45,560 bases of DNA from Saprospiraceae bacterium (GCA_016787285.1 JAEUUV010000207.1:1-45560), one strand, 5' to 3'. Counted from the first letter of the stretch, positions 7,764 to 17,707 are shown. A program made the numbers and translations. The notes: generated by a model from the letters alone, not told the origin.

Positions 7764-10127
7764 ATGCGCGCACTCGAAAATATCCTGCAACAGCTCACCT
7801 CTCCCAAGCGCTCGCACACGTTCTGGGGGCTGCTCGCAGTACTCGTTTTATGTTTTGGGCTGTTCTGGCTGAAGCATGGTCACTGGCTTCAGTCGCCCAA
7901 CGACCACATGCTGGGCGGCTCGCCGGACTGCTTCAAAAACTACATGACCGGCGTTTGGCATGTGCGCCACGATTCCACATTTGCGCACTACGGCGGCATG
8001 AACTACCCCTACGGTGAGCACGTGCTGTTCACCGACAACCAACCGATCCTCAGCTCGGCCATGCAATGGTGGAGCCGGAATGTGTCGGATTTGACAGGAC
8101 GCACGGTGGGAGCAATCAACCTGTTTCAGGTAATATCGGTGTTGCTGGGCTGTGCAGTGCTGTTTTTGTTGCTGCGCAAATTACACCTCCCGGTGTGGTA
8201 TGCCGGCATGATCACGCTGGGGATGGTATTTCTGAATCCGCAGTACGGACGCTTCGATGCGCATTTCGCGCTGTCGCATACCTGGGTGTTCCCGTTGTTG
8301 CTCCTGCTGTTGAGCAGTTATGAGGAACGGTACAGCAGGCGTTATCAAAGTTTGCTGATCGGGTTGTTGCTTTGGGTAGCTGCGCAGTTTCACTTTTACT
8401 ACTTCGGAATATGCGCCCTGTTTTTGGGGCTATACACGGCGTATCAGTTGATTCGCGACCCTTCACTGCGCAACTTGCGCGTACGGGTCAGCCACCTTGT
8501 GGTGATGGTAGCGGTGCCGTTTGCCCTGCTCAACATCTGGCTGCACTGGGCGGACTACGCCACCGACCGTCCGGGCAGCCCGTACGGGTTCACGACTTAC
8601 ATCGGCGAATGGGAAGGCGTGCTTCTGCCGTATGAGGATTTCCCGCTGTACCACTGGATTGACGAGAACATCATTTCCATTCGCCGGGTCAACGGCGAGG
8701 CGAAGGCTTATGCCGGAGCGCTTTCCTTTTTATTCACCCTGTGGTTGTTGATCTCGGGTTTTCGCATGTTTGGCAAATCCTGGGACGAGGCCGCCTACCA
8801 CCGCGTGCACAAACGTTACCTGCAAGGCATTTTCGCGGCAGCGCTGGCGCTTTTGGTATTCGCCTGCGGCTTTCCGTTTGCCATCAAAGGCAACGAATGG
8901 ATGGTGGACTACATGGGGCCGCTACGGCAGTTCCGCGGGTTGGGGCGGTTCACCTGGGCGTATTTTTACGTGATCAATGTGCTGGCGTTTTATGTGTTGT
9001 GGAACTGGAGTGTGCGGTTCAAGGGCTTCGAGGGCGGCCGGGGGCGTGGGTTGCGCTGGGTGATCGCCCTGGCGCCTGTGGTGCTGCTGTGTTGGGAGGC
9101 GTACACCTTTCAGAAATTGCGCCCGATCGGGCGGATGGACAACATGGAAAAGCGCGACGTAGCGGCGCCGACGCCGGAACACTGGCTGAATAAGGTGGAT
9201 TTTTCAAAATATCAGGCACTGTTGCCGCTGCCGTACTACCACTTCGGTTCGGAAAACGTGTGGTTGAACTTTGACTTTGCCCAGTTTATCCGCAACGAAA
9301 CCACCGCCCTGCACACCGGCATACCCGACATGGGCGTGAACATGAGCCGAACCTCCTGCGCCCAAACTTTGAACTCCGTGCAATTCGTCCTCGAACCCTG
9401 CCGCCCGCCGGTGATGCTCAATGACTTGCTGGACAACCGCCCGCTGGCAATACTCGTCCACGGCCCGGCCTGGGAAGAAGTCCGGCAGCGATACCCACAC
9501 TTGGTCGGCAAAGCCGAACCGGTGTACGACAGCCCCGACCTGAAAATTTTGTCGCTCCCGCTGGACAGTATTCGCGCATACGTGTATGCCCGAAGCGAAG
9601 CCATTGAGCAGGAACATGTATCCCGTGCCTTGACTCCGCAGGGCGCCTGGCAGGTATCACAAACGGGGTTTTTGCATTACCTGTCCTTCGATTCGCTCTC
9701 AACGGCCAAACGGAAATTTCAGGGCGCCGGCGCCTACACCGGCAACATGCAGGACACCACCTGGATGTGGCAAGACCAGCTCCCGAAAGGGCAGTATGTG
9801 CTGAGTTTCTGGATGTATGCCCGGCAAGACCTCGGGATGAACCACGAGTTGAAAATTTATGAAAACGACCTCGGCAACGGCAATGAAATTCAGTTCCGGC
9901 ATGAGGGCATGCGGTTTCATCTCAAAACAATTGTGAACGACTGGGGCTTGTTCGAATTGCCGTTCGAGGTTCGGGGGGACAACTCCCGCCTGAAGGCGTT
10001 TTTGTTTAAAGAGCACGCCAACCAGCCGTTTTTTCTGGACGAGGTGCTCCTGCGTCCGCAGCAAACCGATGCATACCGGCGCGAAGAAGATTGGGTAGTA
10101 CGCAACAATTATTGGTATCTCCGCTAA
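7764..10127 (+). CDS. Large multi-pass membrane protein, GT-C-like
   Basis: A 787-residue protein with about ten hydrophobic segments in its first 450 residues. The first is at about 19-36, and later ones include FPLLLLLLSSYEE, LLIGLLLWVAAQFHFYYF and YVINVLAFYVLWNW. A soluble, probably periplasmic C-terminal part of about 330 residues follows. An early acidic loop (SPNDHMLGGSPDCFKNYMTG) and the overall layout resemble polytopic GT-C glycosyltransferases, but I cannot identify a family or substrate. The last 150 residues look like a beta-sandwich, possibly carbohydrate-binding. The frame is open from 7710, but its first 18 codons are within or next to the palindromic repeat, so I chose the ATG at 7764. 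Confidence 0.7.
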   Translation: MRALENILQQLTSPKRSHTFWGLLAVLVLCFGLFWLKHGHWLQSPNDHMLGGSPDCFKNYMTGVWHVRHDSTFAHYGGMNYPYGEHVLFTDNQPILSSAMQWWSRNVSDLTGRTVGAINLFQVISVLLGCAVLFLLLRKLHLPVWYAGMITLGMVFLNPQYGRFDAHFALSHTWVFPLLLLLLSSYEERYSRRYQSLLIGLLLWVAAQFHFYYFGICALFLGLYTAYQLIRDPSLRNLRVRVSHLVVMVAVPFALLNIWLHWADYATDRPGSPYGFTTYIGEWEGVLLPYEDFPLYHWIDENIISIRRVNGEAKAYAGALSFLFTLWLLISGFRMFGKSWDEAAYHRVHKRYLQGIFAAALALLVFACGFPFAIKGNEWMVDYMGPLRQFRGLGRFTWAYFYVINVLAFYVLWNWSVRFKGFEGGRGRGLRWVIALAPVVLLCWEAYTFQKLRPIGRMDNMEKRDVAAPTPEHWLNKVDFSKYQALLPLPYYHFGSENVWLNFDFAQFIRNETTALHTGIPDMGVNMSRTSCAQTLNSVQFVLEPCRPPVMLNDLLDNRPLAILVHGPAWEEVRQRYPHLVGKAEPVYDSPDLKILSLPLDSIRAYVYARSEAIEQEHVSRALTPQGAWQVSQTGFLHYLSFDSLSTAKRKFQGAGAYTGNMQDTTWMWQDQLPKGQYVLSFWMYARQDLGMNHELKIYENDLGNGNEIQFRHEGMRFHLKTIVNDWGLFELPFEVRGDNSRLKAFLFKEHANQPFFLDEVLLRPQQTDAYRREEDWVVRNNYWYLR

Positions 10128-10205
10128 GACTTGCGCAGGGCGCAGTCATTGTTACCGGAATTTCACCCCAATGACAAATTTGGATTAAAAAAATGCCGGA
10201 GAAAA

Positions 10206-10225
10206 GAGCAGGTTTGCCACTGCTC
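10206..10225. other. Small hairpin in the leader region of susC
   Basis: GAGCAG at 10206-10211 and CTGCTC at 10220-10225 form a perfect 6-bp stem with an 8-nt loop. It lies in the 160-nt gap between the membrane protein and the susC homologue. Just downstream is a weak -7-like box, TTCCTTTG, at 10230-10237. It could be a weak terminator of the upstream gene or part of the susC control region. Confidence 0.3.
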
Positions 10226-10287
10226 TGATTTCCTTTGCAGACGTAATTGAAGTTTAATCATTTATTCACTAACCAAACTTTCTGAGT

Positions 10288-13200
10288 ATGAACAGGATTT
10301 TACTTGGGCTCGCGCTCATCCTGATGAGCGCTGGCTATGCCTTCGGGCAAAACCGTACCGTCACCGGCATGGTGAAATCCAATGAGGGCGATCCCCTTAT
10401 TGGCGCAACGGTAGCCGTACTGGGTACGGCAACAGGTACCCGTACCGACATTGAGGGCAAATTCCGCGTGGAGATACCCGCCGGCGCCACCGCGCTCCGG
10501 TTCTCCTACACCGGCTACCTTGCCCAGGAAGTGCCGATTACCGGTGAGAGCGAATACAACATTGTGCTGGAAGCCAGTAGCGCTTACCTCGACGAGGTAG
10601 TGGTGGTGGGTTACGGTACGCAGTTGAAACGCGACGTGACCGGCTCCATTTCGCAAGTAAAAGGCGACGCACTCGCCAACCTGGCTACGCCTAGCTTCGA
10701 CGCACAGCTGGCCGGCCGCGCTGCGGGTGTACAGGTGACGCCTCCGAGCGGTATTCTCGGCGCTCCGCCGCAAATCCGCATTCGCGGGGTCAACTCGATC
10801 TCTTCGGGTACGTTCCCGCTGGTTGTGGTGGACGGTGTGCCTATTTTCGACGGCAATCAGGGCGGTTTCACACCGATGAACGCGTTGGCCGACTTGAACC
10901 CCTCCGACATCGAGTCTTACGAAATTCTGAAAGACGGCGCCGCTACCGCTATCTACGGTTCGCGTGCCGCCAACGGGGTCATGCTGATCACGACCAAGCG
11001 CGGTAAAAAAGGCAAGCCGAAGTTCAACTACGACATGTATGTGGGCGTAGCGCAGGCTACCAACTTGTTCGATCTGTTGGGTGCAGAAGATTTCGTAACG
11101 ATCAACAACGAAAAAAGCCGGAATACCGGCGACACCATTCCGATCGCCAACCTGATGTACGATGCTAACGGTAACCTGGTGGAAACCGACTGGCAGGACG
11201 CCATCTTCCGCAATGCTACCCAGCACAGCCACGTGCTGTCGGTATCGGGCGGCAGCGATTTCACCAACTACTACTTCTCCCTCGGTTTCTCCGATCAGGA
11301 GGGTATTGCGGTGTCAAACAGTCTGCGCCGCTACACCTTCCGCGCCAACATTGACCAGAAGGTGAACAAGTGGCTCAAGATCGGTTTCTCCAGCGGCGTT
11401 TCCCGCCAGGAAAACTACGGCCCGTTGACCGGTTCAAACAGCCTGTCGGGCAACACCTTTGCCGTGATGCGTATGCTCCCCAACGTACCGGTGTACGATG
11501 TGAACGACCCGACCGGCTACAACCTCGACTCGATCAACCCGCGTACGCTGGGCCGCGGCAACAACCGCATTGAAATTGCCAACGGTATTCCGAATCAGCG
11601 TTTTGTGCTGGACAACGACCTGCGCAAATCCATCAACACCCGCTTGCTGGGTAATATTTATGGCGAAGTCGGCCTGCTGAAGGGTCTCACGTTCCGCACT
11701 CAGGTCGGTATTGACGGTAACTATGTGGACGACTATTACTTCCAGGATCCGCGCCACGGCGACGGCTACTCGGCCAACGGCCGGATCGGCCAGGCGTTTT
11801 CGCCTTCCTTGCGCTGGAACTGGCAGAACATGCTGACGTACAGCGTATCCATTGCGGAAAAACACAACCTCGATCTGACGGCCCTGCAAGAATATCAGAA
11901 ACAGCGCAACACATTCTACCAGAGTACGGTGTCCAACCTCTCGGATCGTTTCTTCCAGGAAAACATCGTATCGGGTACGTATTCCAACCAGGCTATTGAC
12001 GGTGGTATCGGCGAAAACGGCATCGCTTCCTACCTGGGTCGCGTGAACTACAACTTTGCTCGCAAGTACTACATCAGCGCCTCCATCCGTCGCGATGCAT
12101 TGTCGTCGCTGGCTGAAGCCAACCGCGTAGGTTACTTCCCCGGCGCATCGTTCGCATGGCGTATTTCGGAAGAAGGCTTCTGGGGCGAAAGTATTTCCAA
12201 AGTGATTTCCGACCTGCGTCTGCGCGGTTCGTATGCCGAGGTGGGCAACGTGCGCATCGGCAACTATCCGTACATCGGCTCCTACGGTTCGGCTCCGTAC
12301 GGCCTGCAAAACGGTATCACCTACAGCAACTTCGGCAACGACGGCCTGCAATGGGAAGCCCAGAAAAAACTCGACTTCGGCATTGACTTCGGTTTGTTCG
12401 ACAACCGCATCAACGGTTCCGTGGCCTACTGGCGTCAGGACAACGACGACATCATCCTGAGCGCGCCGACGGCTCCGTCGCTGGGTATCCCCGGCAACCG
12501 GATTTTCCAAAATATCGGCAGCATGCGCGGCGACGGTATTGAGGTAACCCTCGACGCTTTGGTGATGCGCAGCGGCAACTTCCGCTGGAACTCCAGCCTG
12601 AACTTCTCCACGCAGAACAACGAGGTTACCTCGCTAGTGAAAAACATAGACGGCAGCGATCAGGATCAAATCAGCGAAAACAACATCATTCGCGCCGGCG
12701 AATCCATCAACGCCATCTACGGATACGACTACTACGGCGTCAACCCTGCCAACGGCAACCCGGTTTATCAGAAAGCCGACGGGTCGTATGTCCAGCAAAA
12801 CATCGTTTCCGGCGCTTTCACCGTGTTCAATCCGGATGAGCCCGGCGCTACGGGTGCAGCCGCCACGCTCTCCTCGGCATTGGATCGCCGCGTCCTGGGT
12901 TCAGCGCTTCCGACGTACTTCGGTGGTTTCGACAACAACTTCTACCTCGGCTCGTTCGACCTGAACATTTTCTTCCGCTTCTCCGGCGGCAACGTGATTA
13001 TGAACCGTACCCGTATTGACCTGCTTGACATGGGCTTCAGCAACAACGGCACGGAAATCCTGGGCCGCTGGCAAAGCCCGGAAAACCCCGGCGACGGCAA
13101 GACGCCGAAACTGCGCCTGAACGCCGGCAACTCAATCAACAACCCGAACGTGGCTTCCACGCGCTGGGTTGAAGACGGCGACTTCATCCGCCTGGGCAAT

Positions 13201-13407
13201 ATAGCACTGGGCTACACCATGCCCAAGTCGCTCACACAGCGCCTCAGCATCGAATCGCTGCGCATTTACGTGCAGGCCCAGAACCTGCTCACGATCACCG
13301 GCTACACGGGCCTTGATCCGGAAACCAACACCAACGGTTTTGGGGTGGACTGGAACGGCAACCCCCAACAGCAAGTGTTTACGGTAGGCGCTAACCTTGG
13401 TTTCTAA
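10288..13407 (+). CDS. SusC/RagA family TonB-linked outer-membrane transporter
   Basis: A 1039-residue outer-membrane receptor. A signal peptide (to about 21, ending YAFGQ) is followed by a CarboxypepD_reg-like domain (about 24-95, RTVTGMVKSNEGDPLIGATV) and the SusC signature DEVVVVGYGTQLKRDVTGSI at about 101-120. Then come the TonB plug (IRIRGVNSIS, VVDGVPI, ATAIYGSRAANGV) and a long beta-barrel ending in QVFTVGANLGF. The length is normal for the family. It imports oligosaccharides or peptides together with the SusD-like lipoprotein encoded 18 nt downstream. No glycoside hydrolase, protease or regulator gene is next to it, so the substrate cannot be inferred from context. Confidence 0.95.
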   Translation: MNRILLGLALILMSAGYAFGQNRTVTGMVKSNEGDPLIGATVAVLGTATGTRTDIEGKFRVEIPAGATALRFSYTGYLAQEVPITGESEYNIVLEASSAYLDEVVVVGYGTQLKRDVTGSISQVKGDALANLATPSFDAQLAGRAAGVQVTPPSGILGAPPQIRIRGVNSISSGTFPLVVVDGVPIFDGNQGGFTPMNALADLNPSDIESYEILKDGAATAIYGSRAANGVMLITTKRGKKGKPKFNYDMYVGVAQATNLFDLLGAEDFVTINNEKSRNTGDTIPIANLMYDANGNLVETDWQDAIFRNATQHSHVLSVSGGSDFTNYYFSLGFSDQEGIAVSNSLRRYTFRANIDQKVNKWLKIGFSSGVSRQENYGPLTGSNSLSGNTFAVMRMLPNVPVYDVNDPTGYNLDSINPRTLGRGNNRIEIANGIPNQRFVLDNDLRKSINTRLLGNIYGEVGLLKGLTFRTQVGIDGNYVDDYYFQDPRHGDGYSANGRIGQAFSPSLRWNWQNMLTYSVSIAEKHNLDLTALQEYQKQRNTFYQSTVSNLSDRFFQENIVSGTYSNQAIDGGIGENGIASYLGRVNYNFARKYYISASIRRDALSSLAEANRVGYFPGASFAWRISEEGFWGESISKVISDLRLRGSYAEVGNVRIGNYPYIGSYGSAPYGLQNGITYSNFGNDGLQWEAQKKLDFGIDFGLFDNRINGSVAYWRQDNDDIILSAPTAPSLGIPGNRIFQNIGSMRGDGIEVTLDALVMRSGNFRWNSSLNFSTQNNEVTSLVKNIDGSDQDQISENNIIRAGESINAIYGYDYYGVNPANGNPVYQKADGSYVQQNIVSGAFTVFNPDEPGATGAAATLSSALDRRVLGSALPTYFGGFDNNFYLGSFDLNIFFRFSGGNVIMNRTRIDLLDMGFSNNGTEILGRWQSPENPGDGKTPKLRLNAGNSINNPNVASTRWVEDGDFIRLGNIALGYTMPKSLTQRLSIESLRIYVQAQNLLTITGYTGLDPETNTNGFGVDWNGNPQQQVFTVGANLGF

Positions 13408-13425
13408 ACAAAAAAACTTAACACA

Positions 13426-15018
13426 ATGAAGAATACTCATCAATCTATCATACTCCTGCGTACAATCGCAGCAGCGCTGGTCATCAGCGCGGCAACGGTT
13501 GCCTGCGACAAAGACGTAACAGACTTGCAGCCGTTCGACCGCATCACGGAAACGGCGGCATTTGCCACAGCGGCTCGCTGTGAACTTTCGATGGTCGGCG
13601 TGTATGATGCCGCTCAGAGCGGTTTCTATGCCGGTGGCGCCGTTCGCGGCTACCCGTTCGGCGCAGCCAATGTGGAACAAGGCGACTGCCGCGGAGAAGA
13701 CATGCTCAACGTGGCTGCATTTTATGCGTTCACCTATGAGTCCACGTACAACCCGACTACGGCAAACAACCAGTACCACTGGGAAACACTGTATGGCTTG
13801 ATCAACAAGGCCAATATCGTCGTCGAAGGCGTTCAAAGCGCTCAAACCAATGGCGTGCTGACCGAGGCTCAGGCGAAAGCCTACGAAGGGGAAGCGCGTT
13901 TCCTGCGTGCATTGGCGCACCATGAGCTGTTGATCCACTTTGCCCGTCCGTATGCGCACACCGGCGACGCATCGCATCTGGGTGTGCCTTACCGCACCCG
14001 CGCTGTAAATACTTCCGGTTCCAAAGATGCCGCTCAGGAGCAAGGCCGCAATACGGTCAAGGAATGCTACGACCTGTTGATTGCCGATCTGGACTTCGCC
14101 GAGGCAAACCTGCCTGCCACCCGCGCCGGTACGCTCAAAATCAGCCGGGCAACGAAAGGGGCCGCTATCGCACTCAAAACGCGTGTCTACCAGCACAAAG
14201 GAGACTGGGCGAATGTCATCACGGAAGGCAATAAGCTGATCCCCGGAGGCGGCTACAGCCTGACGGCTGCACCGGAAGGACCATTCGCCAGCTTCACGTC
14301 CAACACGGAGTCCATTTTCTCGATTGAAAACTCCAATGTGGATAATCCGTTTGTAAACGGCGCCCTGCCCGTGATGTACGCTATCGCTCCCGGCCGTGCA
14401 CTGGTGGCCATCAGCCCCATCATTTTCAATGCTCCGTTCTGGGATTCCACCGACCTGCGCCGCACGCAGTTGACCAAGCCCAACACCCGCGCGTATTTCA
14501 GCCACAAGTACCGCAATGTGACGAATCAGGACGACTGGAACCCGATCATTCGCTATGCAGAAGTAGTCCTGAACGTGGCCGAAGCACACCTGCGCGTGCC
14601 GTCGCCTGACGTCGCTACGGCACTTGGCTTGCTCAACCAAGTACGCAATCGCGCCGTAACAGATGTGGCCAAGCAATACACCGCCGGCACCTTTGCCGAT
14701 GCCAAGGCTATGTTGAAAGCCGTATTGCAGGAGCGCCGCATTGAGTTTCTGGCTGAAGGCCGCCGTTGGGCCGACATCCACCGCCTGGCGAAAGACCCGG
14801 ACTTCTCTACGGGCGGTATACCGGCCAAGGTATTCTACAACCAGACTACCCTCGCCAGCTGGGGCCCCGGCGTCAACTACGACATGAATGGTAACTACAC
14901 CGGCACGCTGGGTCTTCCGGCGATTCCGTACGACGACTACCGTTTTGTGTGGCCTTTGCCGATTTCCGAGCTCAACACCAATCCGGTGCTGGCTGCTCAG
15001 CAAAATCCAGGTTGGTAA
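13426..15018 (+). CDS. SusD/RagB family substrate-binding outer-membrane lipoprotein
   Basis: A 530-residue lipoprotein with a signal peptide ending in the lipobox ATVAC (Cys27). It shows the helical SusD pattern: an N-terminal domain with LINKANIVVEGVQ and EARFLRALAHHELLIHF (the conserved RALAY-like helix), and a C-terminal RagB domain with IRYAEVVLNVAEAHLR, LLNQVRNRA and LQERRIEFLAEGRRWADIHR. It caps the SusC-like barrel and binds the imported ligand at the cell surface. The two genes are 18 nt apart and clearly form an operon, closed by a strong terminator at 15048-15081. Confidence 0.95.
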   Translation: MKNTHQSIILLRTIAAALVISAATVACDKDVTDLQPFDRITETAAFATAARCELSMVGVYDAAQSGFYAGGAVRGYPFGAANVEQGDCRGEDMLNVAAFYAFTYESTYNPTTANNQYHWETLYGLINKANIVVEGVQSAQTNGVLTEAQAKAYEGEARFLRALAHHELLIHFARPYAHTGDASHLGVPYRTRAVNTSGSKDAAQEQGRNTVKECYDLLIADLDFAEANLPATRAGTLKISRATKGAAIALKTRVYQHKGDWANVITEGNKLIPGGGYSLTAAPEGPFASFTSNTESIFSIENSNVDNPFVNGALPVMYAIAPGRALVAISPIIFNAPFWDSTDLRRTQLTKPNTRAYFSHKYRNVTNQDDWNPIIRYAEVVLNVAEAHLRVPSPDVATALGLLNQVRNRAVTDVAKQYTAGTFADAKAMLKAVLQERRIEFLAEGRRWADIHRLAKDPDFSTGGIPAKVFYNQTTLASWGPGVNYDMNGNYTGTLGLPAIPYDDYRFVWPLPISELNTNPVLAAQQNPGW

Positions 15019-15047
15019 GTTTACCTCAGCGCTTAAGCGCAACAACA

Positions 15048-15081
15048 AGAACGGCAACCGGTGTTTTCCGGTTGCCGTTCT
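15048..15081 (+). terminator. Intrinsic terminator after susD
   Basis: A perfect 14-bp stem (15048-15061 with 15068-15081) encloses a 6-nt loop. It is followed by CTTTGT rather than a long T-run. The position, 29 nt after the susD stop, supports a terminator of the susCD operon. Confidence 0.8.
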
Positions 15082-15170
15082 CTTTGTGCGTGTTCATTTC
15101 CGTTTTAATGGCCATCCGCTATTAGGAAAAAATCCTGATTGCGGATTGAACTTGATCGTTTTATTTGTCA

Positions 15171-15295
15171 TTCCGCTCGCGAGTAGGGCGGGGACAAGCC
15201 CCGCCCCTTCAGGATTTGCATGGACAATTTAGGCAGAATTAAACCTTTTTTTGTCGTAGGGGCGGGGCTTGTCCCCGCCCTACTCGCGAGCGGAA
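15171..15295. repeat. GC-rich palindromic MITE-like element, copy A
   Basis: Two perfect 37-bp inverted arms lie at 15171-15207 and 15259-15295 around a 51-nt centre. An 11-bp direct repeat, ATTGCGGATTG, flanks it at 15138-15148 and 15314-15324, the latter abutting the recQ stop. A related copy lies at about 37152-37258 and a lone arm at 4933-4954. No transposase is nearby, so this looks like a non-autonomous element. Both copies create spurious reading frames. Confidence 0.85.
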
Positions 15296-15324
15296 CACAA
15301 AGGTTGTTTTCTAATTGCGGATTG

Positions 15325-17469
15325 TCATTTCCGTTTCCCCCGCTTTGCATCCGCTATCGCAAAACGAATAGCCTCGTAGGAAAACCGGTGCTCGAAGTGT
15401 TCGAAAATTTCCTTCAACTGGTACGGCTCTTCGAACAAAGACAAGGCCCCCTGCACCAGATCGAGTGCCTCGGGCGAAGCCCAGGGACTGATGTCCACCA
15501 GTTCGCCGCGTTCGTACATGGTGGCTAAGTGGCTGACCACGGTAATGGGGCTGATTTCTCGCAGTCGGGCAATTTCTTCCACCGGTTTCCCTTGCTGAAA
15601 CAAGTCCCAACTGAGCAGGTAGGTACTTCCGGGCACGTTCAGTCCCTCCTCCGATTTTTCGCGTACAAACCGGCGGATTTCCGAAATGAACGCATCGCCA
15701 TAGAGTTGCAACTTGCGTTCGCCCACCCCGCTCACGTACAGCAGATCAGCATCCGTGACCGGGCGTTTTTGGGCCATTTCTTCCAGTGTGGCATCGCTGA
15801 AAATCAGGTAGGGCGGCACCCCCTGTTGCTGACCGACCTTGCGCCGGAGCGCCACTAAGCGTTCAAAAAGTTCGTCGCGAAGCACCGCGGTTCGACTGGG
15901 CTGGCGCTGTGCGGCGACGCGTTCGGCGGCTTTTTCTTCGGGCTTTGGGGGCAAGGCAAGGCGCACCGGCTGCTTTCCGAACACTACGGCACGACCGGCT
16001 TCGGTGGCTTTCAGGCAGTTATTTTCGTCGTATGCGATTTCGATCAGGCCGTGGTGCAGCATTTGCGCAAGCAGGAACTGCCACTCTTCAAAACTGTACT
16101 CTTTGCCGGCGCCGTATGTTTTGATTTGATCGTACCCGGCCTGGAAAATCTCCTGCCGCCGGCTGCCTCGCAACACGTCAATCAGCATATTCATGCCTAC
16201 CCGCTCTCCACTGCGCAGGATAGCCGAGATGGCTTTTTGTGCGGCGGTGGTGCCGTCAAATTCCTTTGGCGGGTTTTGGCACACATCGCAGTTGCCGCAG
16301 TTTTTGTCATAGGCTTCGCCAAAATAATGAAGCACCGTTTTCCGTCGGCACACGGGCGCTTCGGCAAACTGGTACATGCGGTTCAGTTTGGCAATTTTCA
16401 GTTCTTTCTGCTCCGCTGTAGCCTCGCCTTCCTCGAACATTTGCCGGTAGGTCATCACGTCCTGGTAACTGAAAAACAGCAGGGCATCCGCAGGCAGCCC
16501 GTCGCGACCGGCCCGGCCGATCTCCTGGTAGTAGCCCTCCAGATTGCGCGGCAGGTTGTAGTGGATGATGAAGCGCACATTGCTTTTATCAATGCCCATC
16601 CCGAACGCGATGGTGGCGCAAATGACCGGCACCCGGTCGTTGATGAAATCTTCCTGCACGCGGTTGCGCTCCTGGGGCGACATTTGGGCATGGTACGCAG
16701 CCGCTTTGAACCCGCGGGAATTCAGTTTTTCGGCCACCTCCTCGCAGGTACGGCGAGCCAGGCAATAAATAATGCCCGATTGTCCGGGGCGTTTTTTCAG
16801 AAATTCGGCGATCTGCTCGAAGCGGCGCTGACCGGGGCGCACGGTCAGCGAGATATTGGGCCGGTCGAAAGAGGCAATGAACACAACGGGATCATTCAGT
16901 TGGAGTTGCGCGGCAATATCCCGTCGTGTCACTTTGTCGGCGGTGGCGGTGAGCGCCAGTACGGGCACATCGGGGTACTGTTCCTTGATAAATTTGAGTT
17001 GGGTGTATTCCGGGCGGAAGTCGTGTCCCCATGCGGAAATGCAATGCGCTTCGTCCACGGCAAAAAGGCTGATTCGGAGGCGTTTCAGGAGCGGTTGGAA
17101 GCCTTGTGAAACCAACTTTTCGGGGCTTACGTACAGCAGTTTTATCCGACCGGCTAACAGTTCATCTTCCACATCCCGCACCTGATTTGGACTGAGCATG
17201 CTGTTGATAAAGGCTGCCGGGGCGCCGTTGCCGCGCAGGCCTTCCACCTGGTCTTTCATCAGCGCGATGAGCGGACTGACCACCACGGCAGTGCCTTCCA
17301 GCGTGAGTGCGGGTATCTGGTAGCAGATGCTCTTGCCGCCGCCGGTAGGCATGAGCACCAGCGTGTCGCGCCGGTCGTACACGGTTTGGATGATGTCGGC
17401 CTGCAAGGGACGGAAAGCGTCGTAGCCGAAAATTTTTTTTAGGGTGGATTGTGCGAGTGTCAGGGTCAT
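15325..17469 (-). CDS. recQ: ATP-dependent DNA helicase RecQ
   Basis: A 714-residue 3'-5' DNA helicase for recombination and repair. The domains in order are a SF2 helicase core with Walker [15 protein letters not shown] and the DEAH box [18 protein letters not shown], then motif VI ([10 protein letters not shown]). The RecQ-Ct zinc region follows ([19 protein letters not shown]) with a winged helix, then an HRDC domain (about 525-605) and a C-terminal helix-turn-helix-like tail. The frame is open up to 17625, but the added residues are encoded by the ACTCAAA repeats and AT-rich DNA, so I use the ATG at 17469. A -7 box lies at 17513-17520. Confidence 0.95.
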   Translation of the reverse strand: MTLTLAQSTLKKIFGYDAFRPLQADIIQTVYDRRDTLVLMPTGGGKSICYQIPALTLEGTAVVVSPLIALMKDQVEGLRGNGAPAAFINSMLSPNQVRDVEDELLAGRIKLLYVSPEKLVSQGFQPLLKRLRISLFAVDEAHCISAWGHDFRPEYTQLKFIKEQYPDVPVLALTATADKVTRRDIAAQLQLNDPVVFIASFDRPNISLTVRPGQRRFEQIAEFLKKRPGQSGIIYCLARRTCEEVAEKLNSRGFKAAAYHAQMSPQERNRVQEDFINDRVPVICATIAFGMGIDKSNVRFIIHYNLPRNLEGYYQEIGRAGRDGLPADALLFFSYQDVMTYRQMFEEGEATAEQKELKIAKLNRMYQFAEAPVCRRKTVLHYFGEAYDKNCGNCDVCQNPPKEFDGTTAAQKAISAILRSGERVGMNMLIDVLRGSRRQEIFQAGYDQIKTYGAGKEYSFEEWQFLLAQMLHHGLIEIAYDENNCLKATEAGRAVVFGKQPVRLALPPKPEEKAAERVAAQRQPSRTAVLRDELFERLVALRRKVGQQQGVPPYLIFSDATLEEMAQKRPVTDADLLYVSGVGERKLQLYGDAFISEIRRFVREKSEEGLNVPGSTYLLSWDLFQQGKPVEEIARLREISPITVVSHLATMYERGELVDISPWASPEALDLVQGALSLFEEPYQLKEIFEHFEHRFSYEAIRFAIADAKRGKRK

Positions 17470-17482
17470 GGGTTGAAACAGT

Positions 17483-17510
17483 TTTGAGTTTTGAGTTTTG
17501 AGTTTTGAGT
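17483..17510. repeat. Four tandem heptamers in the recQ leader
   Basis: Four perfect TTTGAGT units (ACTCAAA on the recQ strand) lie between the recQ -7 box at 17513-17520 and its ATG at 17469. They therefore fall across the expected transcription start and 5' leader. The same heptamer occurs at 5864-5898. Confidence 0.85.
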
Positions 17511-17512
17511 TG

Positions 17513-17520
17513 CAAAAATA
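17513..17520 (-). promoter_or_regulatory. -7 box TATTTTTG for recQ
   Basis: On the minus strand this reads TATTTTTG, a perfect TAnnTTTG match. It is followed by the heptamer repeat and then the recQ start. The -33 region is a T-rich tract with TTTG copies but not at the ideal 19-20 nt. Confidence 0.45.
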
Positions 17521-17562
17521 TGTACAAAAAACAAAAAAATTGTTTTGAAAAACTATTTGTTT

Positions 17563-17570
17563 TATGTTTG
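17563..17570 (+). promoter_or_regulatory. -7 box TATGTTTG for the glucosaminidase-like gene
   Basis: TATGTTTG is a perfect TAnnTTTG match on the plus strand. A TTTG at 17544-17547 is 15 nt upstream, shorter than the usual spacing. The coding start is at 17708, which would leave a leader of about 130 nt with nothing recognisable in it. Confidence 0.4.
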
Positions 17571-17707
17571 TCGCCTCAAACAACAACGGTAGGGAAAACC
17601 GGAGGGAAAACAACCGGTTCCGCACACATTTTTTAAAAAATCATATCGCCTGGCGGCGCGGCATTTTGCCGTTTCATGCGGCCACAAGCGATAAAAACGC
17701 ACCTGCC

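Noticed and set aside
13132-15057. Long antisense frame opposite susD
   Set aside because: The plus strand has full SusD motifs and a lipobox; the antisense frame shows no domain and no start context.
15168-15350. Short frames encoding an LASRAGTSPAPT-type peptide
   Set aside because: They are translations of the GC-rich palindromic element, not genes; similar frames occur in copy B.
17470-17625. RecQ N-terminal extension to 17625
   Set aside because: It is encoded by the ACTCAAA heptamers and the AT-rich promoter region and lacks similarity to RecQ.
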